The position numbers and the translations under genes were made by a program. DNA of 64,000 bases, taken from NCBI RefSeq assembly GCF_024343615.1, contig NZ_RJUB01000008.1, positions 1-64,000 on the forward strand, in the 5' to 3' direction. Below the pieces are notes generated by a model. That model saw only the letters and a list, made by a program, of their open reading frames with translations. It did no database searches and was not told the origin of the DNA. This document shows positions 32,868-41,815 of this stretch, in pieces. This DNA comes from Ferruginibacter sp. HRS2-29 (GTDB taxonomy: Bacteria; Bacteroidota; Bacteroidia; Chitinophagales; Chitinophagaceae). Numbering within the stretch: position 1 is the stretch's first letter; each line of letters begins with the position of its first letter.

Positions 32868-33359
32868 TTGAAAAAAATTCTCCTCGCTGTTTTATGGCTG
32901 CTGGCTTTTAAGGCCGGTTCAGCGCAAACGGACAGCCTGCCGATCTACAAACGTTTTCCTGCAGTGCCGCCTTTCAGCATTGTACGGTTGCCCGACAGCA
33001 CGAGGTTCGTTAAAGCTGATCTGAAAAAAAAGAAAGCCACGCTCATCATGATATTCAGCCCCGATTGTGAGCATTGCCAGCACGCTACGGAAGACCTGCT
33101 GAAACATGCCGGGCTTTTCAAAAATGTACAGATCGTGATGGCTACGCCGCTCGAATACCAGTTCATCGTTCCTTTTTACGAAAAATACAGGCTGGCGGAG
33201 CACCCCAATATCACCGTCGGCCGAGATGCCACTTATTTCCTGGGTCAGTTTTTCAGCGTACACAATTATCCTTCTATTTTCCTGTATGATAAGAAAGGGA
33301 ATTTTAAGGAGGGGTTTGAAGGAAGTGTGTCGTTTGAAAAGATCGCGACTTACTTGTAG
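32868..33359 (+). CDS. Exported thioredoxin-like (TlpA/redoxin) protein
   Basis: 163 aa. The start is TTG at 32868: it gives a proper signal peptide (MKKILLAVLWLLAFKAGSAQ), and no ATG lies between it and the signal sequence. A thioredoxin fold follows, with the redox motif CEHC in IFSPDCEHCQHATEDLL near residues 63-79 and the cis-Pro region HNYPSIFLYD near 136-145. The EH dipeptide between the cysteines is unusual for thioredoxin but found in some TlpA-like proteins. It should act in the periplasm as a thiol-disulfide oxidoreductase. It is followed by a palindromic element and no co-transcribed gene. Confidence 0.85.
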   Translation: MKKILLAVLWLLAFKAGSAQTDSLPIYKRFPAVPPFSIVRLPDSTRFVKADLKKKKATLIMIFSPDCEHCQHATEDLLKHAGLFKNVQIVMATPLEYQFIVPFYEKYRLAEHPNITVGRDATYFLGQFFSVHNYPSIFLYDKKGNFKEGFEGSVSFEKIATYL

Positions 33360-33511
33360 TCAATAGTGAATAGTCATTAGTCAAATCTTCGTGAGGCTAT
33401 ACACTATTAGAAACTCTATATAATCAGCGTTTTAAAAAGGTTTTGATGGAAAGTCGGTACAAAAAACTTACAAACCTCAAAGGTTTGACTATTGACTATT
33501 CACCATTCACT
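33359..33511. repeat. MITE-like palindromic element, AATAGTGAATAGTC family
   Basis: Imperfect terminal inverted repeats of ~30 bases (GTCAATAGTGAATAGTC near 33359 and GACTATTGACTATTCACC near 33487) flank ~95 bases with no gene. The interior shares short words (AAACTCTATA, CTTACAAACCTC) with the element at 44291-44456. It overlaps the stop of the gene before it and nearly touches the gene after it. Confidence 0.75.
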
Positions 33512-34118
33512 TAATAAATCGCTGATTCCACACCACCCTGTTCTCTATCGATATCCTGACATCATACACGCCTTTGCCAAGGTTGCTGACGGGGATCTGG
33601 ATCAGCCTGGTGGTAGACGCCACCCTTAATCTTCCTAATATCTGCCCGCTGGAAACGCTCTGGATGATCACTGATATTACCCCGGGGATCAGTTCGCTGC
33701 CATTATATTGCAGGTTGAGCATGGTGGTCACCGGTACGGGATACATGATCCAGTTGTTGCCCGGCTTGCCGATGATGACCATGATCGACGAACTATAGCG
33801 ATAAACATTCGATGCGAGGAATATCTTCAGGCGGTAATAATTTTTTCCGGCGGCCACTTTTTCATCGGCATGTTTTACAAATTTTCCTTTGTTGGCAGTG
33901 GTTACATTGAGTACGGCAATGTCTGTCCAGGAAGAATTATCATTGCTGCGCTGCAACACAAATTTTATCACATCGGGATCGTTTTGCTGCCACTTCAGCT
34001 TTACAATATTTTTCTGCGGATCGTAAACAGCCGTAAGGCCCGGAGATGCTGAACCGCTTTCCTGGGCGTACGCACAGGTGCTCATTACAAAAAGAAAGAT
34101 TGCTGAGAGGATTTTCAA
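33507..34118 (-). CDS. Secreted T9SS cargo with fibronectin-like domain
   Basis: 203 aa. A signal peptide (ILSAIFLFVMSTCAYAQ) is followed by a fibronectin type III-like domain at ~27-118 (VKLKWQQNDPDVIKFVLQRSN and NYYRLKIFLASNVYRYSS) and then a T9SS-type C-terminal domain from MYPVPVTTMLNLQY to the terminal WNQRFIK. It should be exported and attached to the surface or released. No catalytic motif is visible. The 3' end lies at the edge of a palindromic element. Function unknown. Confidence 0.78.
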   Translation of the reverse strand: MKILSAIFLFVMSTCAYAQESGSASPGLTAVYDPQKNIVKLKWQQNDPDVIKFVLQRSNDNSSWTDIAVLNVTTANKGKFVKHADEKVAAGKNYYRLKIFLASNVYRYSSSIMVIIGKPGNNWIMYPVPVTTMLNLQYNGSELIPGVISVIIQSVSSGQILGRLRVASTTRLIQIPVSNLGKGVYDVRISIENRVVWNQRFIK

Positions 34119-34370
34119 GTCTGAGGGATTTTATTGACTTGCAGGAGCGAATATTACACCGCAATTTCTTACTAAACAGTTAAATAGTGAATGGTCAATA
34201 GTCAATAGTGAATAGTGAAAATATGAGGTTTGTAAGATTTTTGAAAGGTTGATCTGCCTGGGGCGTTGCTTAATTAAAAAGTTCGTGCCACAGGCATCCC
34301 TAAACTTCTAAACCTCCTAAATCCTAACCTCCTTCTAATCTCAAATCCCTAAACTCTAAACCATTTCCAC
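34119..34370. repeat. Spacer with AATAGTGAATAGTG repeat and CCTAAAC-rich stretch
   Basis: GAATGGTCAATAGTCAATAG then TGAATAGTG (34188-34216) is a half element of the family at 33359 and 44291. Bases 34298-34366 are a degenerate CCTAAAC/CCTAAATC stretch, similar to 10803-10845. No gene. Confidence 0.6.
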
Positions 34371-34378
34371 TACCTTTG
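34371..34378 (+). promoter_or_regulatory. Promoter -7 element TACCTTTG of mdh
   Basis: Exact TAnnTTTG match, 36 bases before the mdh start. Confidence 0.55.
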
Positions 34379-34414
34379 CCCCGCAAAATTCATCTTTAAA
34401 ATAAATTGTTTTAT

Positions 34415-35350
34415 ATGAAAGTAACTGTAGTAGGTGCTGGTGCCGTGGGAGCTACCTGTGCCGATAATATTGCCCGCAAGCAATTGTGCGATGAACTGAT
34501 ACTGGTAGATATTAAAGAAGGCGTTGCCGAAGGTAAAGCGATGGACCTTATGCAGACTGCGCAGATCGAAGGTTTTGACACCAAGATCATCGGCAGTACG
34601 AATGATTATGCCAAGACAGCCGGAAGCACCGTTGCTGTTATCACTTCGGGCATTCCGCGTAAGCCGGGTATGACCAGGGAAGAACTGATCGGTATCAACG
34701 CAGGTATTGTAAAAACAGTTACTCAAAATATTTTACAACATTCACCGGACTGCATCATCATCGTTATCAGCAACCCGATGGATACCATGACCTACCTGGC
34801 ATTGAAATCCAGCGGATTGCCAAAGAACAGGATCATTGGTATGGGCGGCATCCTTGATAGCGCACGTTTCAGGTACTACCTGAGCCAGGCGATCGGTTGT
34901 TCGGCAAATGACCTGCAGGCCACTGTTGTTGGCGGACACGGCGATACTACCATGATCCCGCTGACAAGGCTCGCTACTTACTGCGGCACGCCTGCGGCAA
35001 ATTACCTGAGCGAAGAAGCATTGAAAAAAGTAGCAGCTGATACCATGGTTGGCGGTGCTACCCTTACCGGATTGCTGGGCACCAGCGCATGGTATGCACC
35101 AGGTGCTGCGGGAGCGGCACTGGTGGAAGCGATCGTAAGGGACGAAAAGAAACTGATGCCTTGCTGCGTTTCCCTGGAAGGTGAATACGGACAGTCGGAT
35201 ATCTGCATCGGCGTACCGGTGATCATCGGGAAGAACGGCTGGGAAAAGATCGTTGACTACAAACTGACGGAAGAAGAACAGGCTGCTTTCAATAAGAGCG
35301 CTGACGCGGTAAGGAACATGAACAGCGTATTATCGACCCTGGATGTATAA
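34415..35350 (+). CDS. mdh: Malate dehydrogenase
   Basis: 311 aa from MKVTVVGAGAVG; a TTG nine bases upstream is less likely. It interconverts malate and oxaloacetate with NAD in the TCA cycle. The Rossmann motif GAGAVG is at residues 7-12, Asp in LVDIKEG fixes NAD over NADP, the substrate-binding RKPGMTREEL loop follows, and the catalytic His is in VVGGHGDTTMIP. It is of the LDH-like MDH type common in Bacteroidota. Arg in the RKPGM loop, where LDH has Gln, marks malate specificity. It is monocistronic, with a clear promoter and terminator. Confidence 0.96.
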   Translation: MKVTVVGAGAVGATCADNIARKQLCDELILVDIKEGVAEGKAMDLMQTAQIEGFDTKIIGSTNDYAKTAGSTVAVITSGIPRKPGMTREELIGINAGIVKTVTQNILQHSPDCIIIVISNPMDTMTYLALKSSGLPKNRIIGMGGILDSARFRYYLSQAIGCSANDLQATVVGGHGDTTMIPLTRLATYCGTPAANYLSEEALKKVAADTMVGGATLTGLLGTSAWYAPGAAGAALVEAIVRDEKKLMPCCVSLEGEYGQSDICIGVPVIIGKNGWEKIVDYKLTEEEQAAFNKSADAVRNMNSVLSTLDV

Positions 35351-35383
35351 TCGCTCGTTTTAATAAGCCTGAATAACATATTG

Positions 35384-35418
35384 AAGGCAGCCCCATTAAT
35401 CGCGGGGCTGCCTTTTTT
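35384..35418 (+). terminator. Rho-independent terminator of mdh
   Basis: AAGGCAGCCCC (35384-35394) pairs with GGGGCTGCCTT (35404-35414), then a T run. Confidence 0.93.
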
Positions 35419-35462
35419 CATTTTAAATGCTTAATTTTAGTTTGCCAAACTAACTACCGACC

Positions 35463-38306
35463 ATGAAAAGGATTTTACCCGGATTATTCTTCCTGTTATT
35501 TATTTTCATATTTAGTTCCACCCAGGCCCAACTAAACATTACCGCTCAAACGAATGCGGTAGATCTTGCACAGAAACTGGTGGGCGACGGGGTTAGCATC
35601 AGTAATGTAACTTTTACAGGCAATCCCTTGATGGCAGGCTTTTTCAAAAATATTGGCGGAACGAATATCAACATAGATTCCGGGATCGTATTGACCAACG
35701 GAAGGGCTAAAAGCCCGAATGGAAATGGTCAAAACAGGGGCGTAAATGGAAATGGGACCGTTACTGCAGAATTTGCAGATGCACACAATTCATGGAATTT
35801 ACCTGGTGACGGCGACCTAAGCGTCGTTATTGGCGGCGGCGCTACCCGTGATGCATGTGTCCTGGAATTCGATTTTATTCCACTGGGCGACAGTATCCGG
35901 TTTCGTTATGTCTTCAGTTCGGAAGAATACAATCCTACTTTCGTTTGCGATTACAATGATGCTTTTGCTTTTTTCATTTCAGGGCCCGGTTTTCCTTCGC
36001 TCACCAATATAGCCCTGATACCAAATACCACCATACCTGTTTCGATCCTGAATGTGAATAATATCCTCATGGGAGGATGTGTCAATAACCCTGCTTATTA
36101 TGTAGATAACCTCACCAATAAATTCTTTACACACGATGGCCATACAAAAGTATTGACCGCTTTGGCGAAAGTGCAGCCTTGCGTAACTTATCACCTGAAA
36201 CTGGTGATAGCAGATGCGGGGTGGGATGATGATTACGACAGCGGAGTTTTCCTGGAAGCCAAAAGCCTTACCTCCAACGCATTTCAGCTGACCAATCTTA
36301 CACAGAAAGACCCGGTGACAAACATGAGTTACCTGGTGGAAGGTTGCGCTACCGGCGCTCTGAAGATCAAGCGGCAATCGGCCAGTTCTTTCAGCCAGAC
36401 CATCAACCTGGCGTATGGAGGCAGCGTGCTCAATTCGATCGATGTGCAGACATTACCATCTTCCGTCACCATTCCACCCGGGCAGGATGAAGTGTTGCTC
36501 AATATTTATCCGGTCATGGACCTGGCACCCGAAGGCATAGAGTTGTTGAAAATATATACATTGGCGCCTTGCGCAACAGGCACACCAACACCTACCGACA
36601 GCGTCGAGATCCAGATCAGGGATTACGATATCCTTGGCATCAGCCCCGACACTTCTTATATCTGCCGCGGCGCAAACATCACCCTGAATGCATCGGCAGG
36701 TTATTCCCTTTATAACTGGGATGTCAACAGCACGTTGGGCAGTACAGTTACAGCCAGCGCTGTCGCTACGCCAACGGCGACTGCTACCATGTATTACTGC
36801 ACCGCCTCCGTTGGCACCTGCCAGGCAAGGGACTCGGCATTTGTAAAATGGAAAGACGTAGATTTTTTATCCAAAAGAGAATTATTGTGCAAGGATGCAG
36901 CGACCGGGCAGATAAAGGTTGCTACCGGGCCGGAATGGGCACATCCTGTTCAGCTTTCAATTAACAGTTCGCCTTATCAATCCGACAGCACTTTCAATAA
37001 TCTTATCAAAGGAAATTATACCATTCGCGTAAAAGATGCCAGTGGCTGTGTAGATAGCATCGCGGTAACGCTGACTCAACTATTCCCGGATCTTGATGCT
37101 GGCCTGGTAACGGCTGCTGCAACCTGCACAGGCAATCCGGATGGCAATATTACGATCACGCCTACGGGGGGAAAAGCCCCTTACCTGTATTCGATCAATA
37201 ACGGAACAAGCTTTCAACCGCTGAATAATTTTAATGTGCTGGCTGGTTTGCACAACATCATCATCAAAGACAATAATGGCTGTACCATCAGCAAGGCGCA
37301 GCAGGTAGCTTTCAACAATGACCTGGTAGTAGATGCCGGCTTGCCGGAACTGATCTGCGAAGGAAAAAATATCCGGTTGAATGCCGTATCGAACGGGCAG
37401 AGTTTTTCGTGGAGCCCGGCCAATACACTTACGGGAAGCAATTCTGCAAGTCCACTGGCAGCCCCAACTGTTACAACCAAATATTATGTAACTGCTGTAA
37501 AAGGAATTTGTATCAAAAAAGATTCTGTAACAGTAAATGTAAATGCGGCACCCAAGCCTGATGCCGGGGCTGATATCTCCATCTGTTATGGCGCCAGTAC
37601 AAATCTTCATGCAACAGGAGCGGTGGAATATATCTGGTCGCCTGCTACTTATCTGCAAAACACAACAGATCCGGTAACACGGATAAACAGGCCGCTCGAC
37701 AATATAACTTATTACCTCAACGTAAAAGATGCGAACGGATGTTATTCACTGAAACCAGATACTGTAAAAGTGAAAGTAACGCCTGCCGTCCGGATGTTTG
37801 CCGGAAGGGATACTGTTGTCGCCTTCAACCAGCCACTACAGTTGAAAGCTTATGAACTGGGTACCAGTGGCGTAACAAGATATACCTGGTCTCCATCTTA
37901 CGGGCTCAACAACCCAAATATAGCCAATCCGGTAACCCGCCTCGACAGGGATATCACTTATGTGGTAACCGGTAAAACTCCCGCAGATTGCGAAGGCAGT
38001 GCCGAGATCTTTGTGAAAGCATACAAAGGGCCTGAGATATATGTACCCACCGCATTTACCCCAAATAACGATGGCCGTAATGATCTGCTGAAGGCTATCG
38101 CGATCGGCATGAAGGAGTATCATTATTTTATCATTTACAATCGCTGGGGCCAGCCAGTCTTTACCACTAAAGATTTCACAAAGGGATGGGATGGAAAAAT
38201 GAAGGGCATGCCGCAATCACCGGGGAGTTACGTGTGGGTGGCTGAAACGGTGGACTTTACCGGGAAGATCGTAAAACGAAATGGCAGCACGATCCTTTTA
38301 AAATAA
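35463..38306 (+). CDS. Large surface protein, choice-of-anchor L and T9SS type B domains
   Basis: 947 aa. Signal peptide (ILPGLFFLLFIFIFSSTQAQ), then a choice-of-anchor L domain over ~25-270 (FTGNPLMAGFFKN, IDSGIVLTNGRAK, FRYVFSSEEYNPTF, AFAFFISGPG). Several Ig-like/SprB-type modules follow (DAATGQIKVATG and PDGNITITPTGGKAPYLYSI are SprB-like repeats). The last ~90 residues (YVPTAFTPNNDGRNDLLK, IIYNRWGQPVF, GWDGKMKG) are the gliding-motility-associated type B sorting domain. So it is exported by T9SS and displayed on the surface, probably an adhesin. The PorP/SprF-like protein near 59 kb is a possible but not adjacent partner. It stands alone between two strong terminators. Confidence 0.93.
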   Translation: MKRILPGLFFLLFIFIFSSTQAQLNITAQTNAVDLAQKLVGDGVSISNVTFTGNPLMAGFFKNIGGTNINIDSGIVLTNGRAKSPNGNGQNRGVNGNGTVTAEFADAHNSWNLPGDGDLSVVIGGGATRDACVLEFDFIPLGDSIRFRYVFSSEEYNPTFVCDYNDAFAFFISGPGFPSLTNIALIPNTTIPVSILNVNNILMGGCVNNPAYYVDNLTNKFFTHDGHTKVLTALAKVQPCVTYHLKLVIADAGWDDDYDSGVFLEAKSLTSNAFQLTNLTQKDPVTNMSYLVEGCATGALKIKRQSASSFSQTINLAYGGSVLNSIDVQTLPSSVTIPPGQDEVLLNIYPVMDLAPEGIELLKIYTLAPCATGTPTPTDSVEIQIRDYDILGISPDTSYICRGANITLNASAGYSLYNWDVNSTLGSTVTASAVATPTATATMYYCTASVGTCQARDSAFVKWKDVDFLSKRELLCKDAATGQIKVATGPEWAHPVQLSINSSPYQSDSTFNNLIKGNYTIRVKDASGCVDSIAVTLTQLFPDLDAGLVTAAATCTGNPDGNITITPTGGKAPYLYSINNGTSFQPLNNFNVLAGLHNIIIKDNNGCTISKAQQVAFNNDLVVDAGLPELICEGKNIRLNAVSNGQSFSWSPANTLTGSNSASPLAAPTVTTKYYVTAVKGICIKKDSVTVNVNAAPKPDAGADISICYGASTNLHATGAVEYIWSPATYLQNTTDPVTRINRPLDNITYYLNVKDANGCYSLKPDTVKVKVTPAVRMFAGRDTVVAFNQPLQLKAYELGTSGVTRYTWSPSYGLNNPNIANPVTRLDRDITYVVTGKTPADCEGSAEIFVKAYKGPEIYVPTAFTPNNDGRNDLLKAIAIGMKEYHYFIIYNRWGQPVFTTKDFTKGWDGKMKGMPQSPGSYVWVAETVDFTGKIVKRNGSTILLK

Positions 38307-38309
38307 GAT

Positions 38310-38361
38310 GGTTTTAATAAAAATTGCCCCGGTTTAGAGCGGGGCAATTTTTATTAAAACC
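38310..38361. terminator. 21-bp perfect stem, bidirectional terminator
   Basis: Arms 38310-38330 and 38341-38361 (AAAAATTGCCCC with GGGGCAATTTTT in the middle) are perfect, with a 10-base loop. Between the converging adhesin and lipoprotein genes. Confidence 0.94.
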
Positions 38362-38364
38362 TTA

Positions 38365-38799
38365 TTAATTCTTCGTAAAAGTTAACAGATCGGTTCCGCC
38401 ACCGCCTCCGCTCACATGCTTCAGCTGAACCTTAGTAGCCGAGATTTCCACCACTTCCCAATCTTCACTGATCTCTTCAAATTCTGCCGGTGTGGCGAAA
38501 TCAAGAACCAGTTTCGAACGGTTGCTATCGTTTACCGCTGACCAGGTCCCGGTATGGGAAAGGATATCGTTAGCTGCGGAAACTATACCATTTGCCTGGA
38601 AAGTGAAATTATACCCGGTAAAATTGGATGTTTCCTCGTGGTCGGTATCATAATAATAAGACACTCTCCAGGTACCAGTTATCAAAGTATTTTTTACGTT
38701 TTCCGCTGAGATGACGTTGGATGGATTATCATCATCCTTGTCGCATCCCGTTGCTGCAAATAACATGACCGCCATGGCGGCAAAAAGAAAGTTTTTCAT
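38365..38799 (-). CDS. Lipocalin-like lipoprotein
   Basis: 144 aa. A lipoprotein signal ends in FAATGC, with Cys19 the lipid site, followed by acidic DKDDDNP, often a surface-export signal in Bacteroidota. The rest is one beta-rich domain: LITGTWRVSYYYD, FTFQANGIVSAAND and HTGTWSAVND resemble lipocalin-like domains of the DUF4923/5004 sort. It resembles the lipoprotein encoded at 44833-45321. Function unknown; likely an outer-membrane lipoprotein that binds a small molecule or a partner protein. Confidence 0.8.
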   Translation of the reverse strand: MKNFLFAAMAVMLFAATGCDKDDDNPSNVISAENVKNTLITGTWRVSYYYDTDHEETSNFTGYNFTFQANGIVSAANDILSHTGTWSAVNDSNRSKLVLDFATPAEFEEISEDWEVVEISATKVQLKHVSGGGGGTDLLTFTKN

Positions 38800-38844
38800 A
38801 AATTATCATTTAAGGTTGCTCTTCCAGAAACAATAATTATGCCC

Positions 38845-39657
38845 TTATTTCTCCATTTGCTCAATCACAGCGTGGCTTACCCCGGTATTGGAGAACCCTC
38901 CATCGTGGAAAAGGTTTTGCATGGTCACCATTTTAGTCATATCGCTGAACATGATAACGCAGTAGTTGGCACAGTCTTCTGCACTTGCATTACCGAGCGG
39001 GCTCATTTTTTCTGCATAGGTAATAAAACCGTCAAAACCCTTTACACCGCTACCGGCAGTAGTGCGTGTAGGTGATTGAGAGATGGTATTGACCCTTACA
39101 TGTTTTTTTACGCCGTAGTGGTAACCAAAGCTGCGGGCAACACTTTCCAGCAATGATTTGGCATCTGCCATTTCGTTGTAATCCGGGAATACACGCTGCG
39201 CAGCAATATATGTGAGGGCTATTACACTTGCCCATTCATTCAAAGCATCTTTTTTCATGCAGGTCGCCAATACCCTGTGAAGGCTCATCGAGGAGATCGC
39301 GAAGGTTTTTTCATTGAATCCGTAATCGAGTTCGGTATAGGCTTTCCCTTTACGAACATTGAGGCTCATGCCTATTGAATGCAGGATGAAATCGAAACTG
39401 CCGCCAAAATGCTCCATCGATTTTGTGATCAGGTTATCTACATCTTCTGCATTACTTACATCGCAGGCGATCACGGGCGCATTGATCTTTTCTGCCAGTT
39501 TATTGATCTCTCCCATACGCATCGCCACCGGTGCATTGGTCAGTACGATCTCCGCACCTTCTTCATGGCATTTTATAGCTGTTATCCATGCGATTGATTT
39601 TTCGTCGAGGGCACCAAAGATGATCCCTTTTTTACCTTTTAATAAGTTATGGCTCAT
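38845..39657 (-). CDS. fabI: Enoyl-ACP reductase
   Basis: 270 aa from MSHNLLKGKKGIIFGALDEK; an ATG two codons earlier is also possible. It reduces enoyl-ACP with NADH in the last step of fatty-acid elongation. A short-chain dehydrogenase fold: nucleotide-binding GALDEKSIAW, CDVSNAEDVD, LHSIGMS, and the catalytic pair in YNEMADAK (Tyr-x6-Lys), which is the FabI spacing and not that of usual SDRs. The end of the gene carries NLFHDGGFSNTGV. Monocistronic as far as seen. Confidence 0.95.
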   Translation of the reverse strand: MSHNLLKGKKGIIFGALDEKSIAWITAIKCHEEGAEIVLTNAPVAMRMGEINKLAEKINAPVIACDVSNAEDVDNLITKSMEHFGGSFDFILHSIGMSLNVRKGKAYTELDYGFNEKTFAISSMSLHRVLATCMKKDALNEWASVIALTYIAAQRVFPDYNEMADAKSLLESVARSFGYHYGVKKHVRVNTISQSPTRTTAGSGVKGFDGFITYAEKMSPLGNASAEDCANYCVIMFSDMTKMVTMQNLFHDGGFSNTGVSHAVIEQMEK

Positions 39658-39703
39658 GATCAAAAATTAATGAGTGATTGATTTTGTGCGGTAAAAATAA
39701 CCT

Positions 39704-39913
39704 TTATGTATGAAATAAGTATTTAGAAAAATGAAGGATAAAAAAATTCACCAGGAATGCCAAGGTGAAGATGGCGATGAAATGTGCCAGGAAAAACAGG
39801 AACAAATGATTTAACGATGCCCGCGGATTGATGAATTTCTTTATGAGCATGTGTGCTCCATACCCCAGGACAAGCACCAATATCAATACGGCCAGGATCT
39901 TTATTTTTATCAA
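39704..39913 (-). CDS. Small two-helix membrane protein
   Basis: 69 aa. Two hydrophobic helices (ILAVLILVLVLGYGAHML at ~5-24 and LFLFFLAHFIAIFTLAFLVNFFIL at ~37-60) joined by a basic loop KKFINPRASLN. Not recognised. It lies between recN and fabI on the same strand, about 60 bases after recN ends, so it may share that transcript. Clean composition and the regular two-helix layout favour a real gene, but a chance frame is possible. Confidence 0.5.
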   Translation of the reverse strand: MIKIKILAVLILVLVLGYGAHMLIKKFINPRASLNHLFLFFLAHFIAIFTLAFLVNFFILHFSKYLFHT

Positions 39914-39972
39914 ATCTTATTTTTTACAAAAAAATTAAAGGCGATAATCCATAATGGAATATTTCAACCCGG

Positions 39973-41628
39973 TCAATTACTTACCATCTCGCGGGCATTT
40001 TCCAATGCTGCCGCAGTAGGTTTTTCGCCACTCAGCATTTTAGCAATGGCGGTAATCCGTTCGTCATTATCCAGCAAACGGATGGACGTAGCGATCTTAT
40101 CTTTCACGATAGCTTTGTAAACAAAATAATGCGCCGATGCTTTCGCGGCAATCTGTGGCTGATGCGAAATGACGATCAGCTGATGGCCGGCAGAGAGTTC
40201 TTTCATGATGATACCTACCTGCCTGGCAGCTTCACCGCTGATACCCGTGTCGATCTCATCAAAAATGAGCGTAGGCAGCTGAAGTTTTTTCGCTACCAAT
40301 GATTTTATGCTCAGCATGAGGCGGCTAAGCTCACCCCCACTCGCCACTTTATGCAATGGCTCAAAACGGTTGCTTTTATTGGCATCAAACAAAAACCCTA
40401 TTTCGTCCATACCTGTTACCGATAATTTTGCCGGTTGTATCAGCACTTTCAATTGCGCATTCGGCATACCTACCTGCACCAGGAGCTTGTTCACTTTATC
40501 GGTAAACGATTTTACCTGTGCAGATCTCGCGGCAGATATTTTCCCTGCAATGCTTTCACATATTCCGTAAAGTGTTGCTGTTTCTTTTTCGAGTGCTTCT
40601 ATAGTGGCAGATGCGTTCAACACGTCATCCAGCTTTTGCTGCAGTACCTGCTGAATTTCGAGCAGCTGGCTGGTTTCATTCACTCCATGTTTCTTCAGCA
40701 ATTTGTACCCTTCCGAAAGCCTGTCATTCGCTTTCTGGATACGTTGGGCATCAAACTGGATGTTGCTATCTATCTGCTCAAGTTCTTCCGCCACATCCTG
40801 CAGCTCTAAAATAGAACTGTTCATCCGTCCGCACAAAGATTCTACGGAAGGATGGTATTGCTGCAGGGAATTCAATTTATGCTGCAAGACTTTCAGTTGC
40901 TGCACGATCGGCTCATCGCTGTCTTTTATTTCAAAATAAATGGCCCCAAGTTGCTGCTTGATATTTTCTGAATTATTCAGCAACTTCAATTCTGCTTCCA
41001 GTTCTTCCAGTTCGTTTTGCTTGAGTGAAAGCGTTTCCAGCTCTTCGAAAAGGAACTGGTTATAATCGAGCTCCTTATTGGCGGCCAATTGTTTCCGGTG
41101 CAACTCTTCCAGCTCGTTTTTTGTGGCGATATATTTACTGTAATTCTCTTTCAGTATAGCCAGTTGTGCTGAATTATTGGCCAATGCATCGAGTACTTCA
41201 CGTTGAAAATTTTCGTTACCAAGTTCCAGCGTATCAAACTGCTGATGAAGATCTACAAGCAGAAGGCTCAGTTCTTTCAGCTGTGAAAGATTGACCGGTG
41301 TATCATTTACAAAACCACGCGATTTCCCATTCACCGCTATTTCCCTGCGTACCAGTATTTCTTCGGAAAAATCAAGATCGTTCTCTTTGAAAAACTGCTG
41401 CAACCGCCCGCTATCCTGTAATGCAAATACCGCTTCCACAATACATTTCTGCTCTTTATCCTGTAACACATTACTATCGGCACGCTGCCCGAGTATCAGG
41501 TTGAGGGCCCCCATCAGTATACTCTTTCCTGCCCCGGTTTCACCGGTAATGATATTGAGCTGTGGCGAAAAACTGATAGACAATTCTTCGATGATCGCGT
41601 AGTTCCGTATGTGTAGTCTTTGTAGCAT
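39973..41628 (-). CDS. recN: DNA repair protein RecN
   Basis: 551 aa. An SMC-like ATPase used in double-strand break repair. Walker A GETGAGKS is at residues 29-36 after the N-terminal LHIRNYAIIEELSISF. Two long coiled-coil stretches flank a central hinge-like part (~150-370). The ABC signature GGELSRLMLSIK and Walker B LIFDEIDTGISGEAA lie near the C-terminus, followed by the H-loop VISHQPQIAA. All motifs are intact. It is downstream of a repeat-bearing spacer, with grpE-dnaJ on the same strand before it. Confidence 0.96.
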   Translation of the reverse strand: MLQRLHIRNYAIIEELSISFSPQLNIITGETGAGKSILMGALNLILGQRADSNVLQDKEQKCIVEAVFALQDSGRLQQFFKENDLDFSEEILVRREIAVNGKSRGFVNDTPVNLSQLKELSLLLVDLHQQFDTLELGNENFQREVLDALANNSAQLAILKENYSKYIATKNELEELHRKQLAANKELDYNQFLFEELETLSLKQNELEELEAELKLLNNSENIKQQLGAIYFEIKDSDEPIVQQLKVLQHKLNSLQQYHPSVESLCGRMNSSILELQDVAEELEQIDSNIQFDAQRIQKANDRLSEGYKLLKKHGVNETSQLLEIQQVLQQKLDDVLNASATIEALEKETATLYGICESIAGKISAARSAQVKSFTDKVNKLLVQVGMPNAQLKVLIQPAKLSVTGMDEIGFLFDANKSNRFEPLHKVASGGELSRLMLSIKSLVAKKLQLPTLIFDEIDTGISGEAARQVGIIMKELSAGHQLIVISHQPQIAAKASAHYFVYKAIVKDKIATSIRLLDNDERITAIAKMLSGEKPTAAALENAREMVSN

Positions 41629-41644
41629 GATGCAGCAACAAATT

Positions 41645-41815
41645 TAGGTAATGAATAATTAAGAATTGCTAATTAATAATTGAGTTTCACTTCAAATTTA
41701 TTTAGCTGTCAATAACATTTCTGGAGTAGGATTAAAGTATTTTTCGTCTGTATCAAATAATAATGCCAACCATTTTAGTGTTGGGCATTATTAATTACTA
41801 ATTATTAATTATTAA
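41645..41815. repeat. Spacer with AATTATTAATT-type repeats at both ends
   Basis: AATAATTAAGAATTGCTAAT (near 41654-41673) and ATTAATTACTAATTATTAAT (near 41788-41807) form an imperfect inverted pair around ~110 bases with no gene. The same AT word pattern ends the ABC/E1 gene pair at 27590-27612. Confidence 0.6.
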
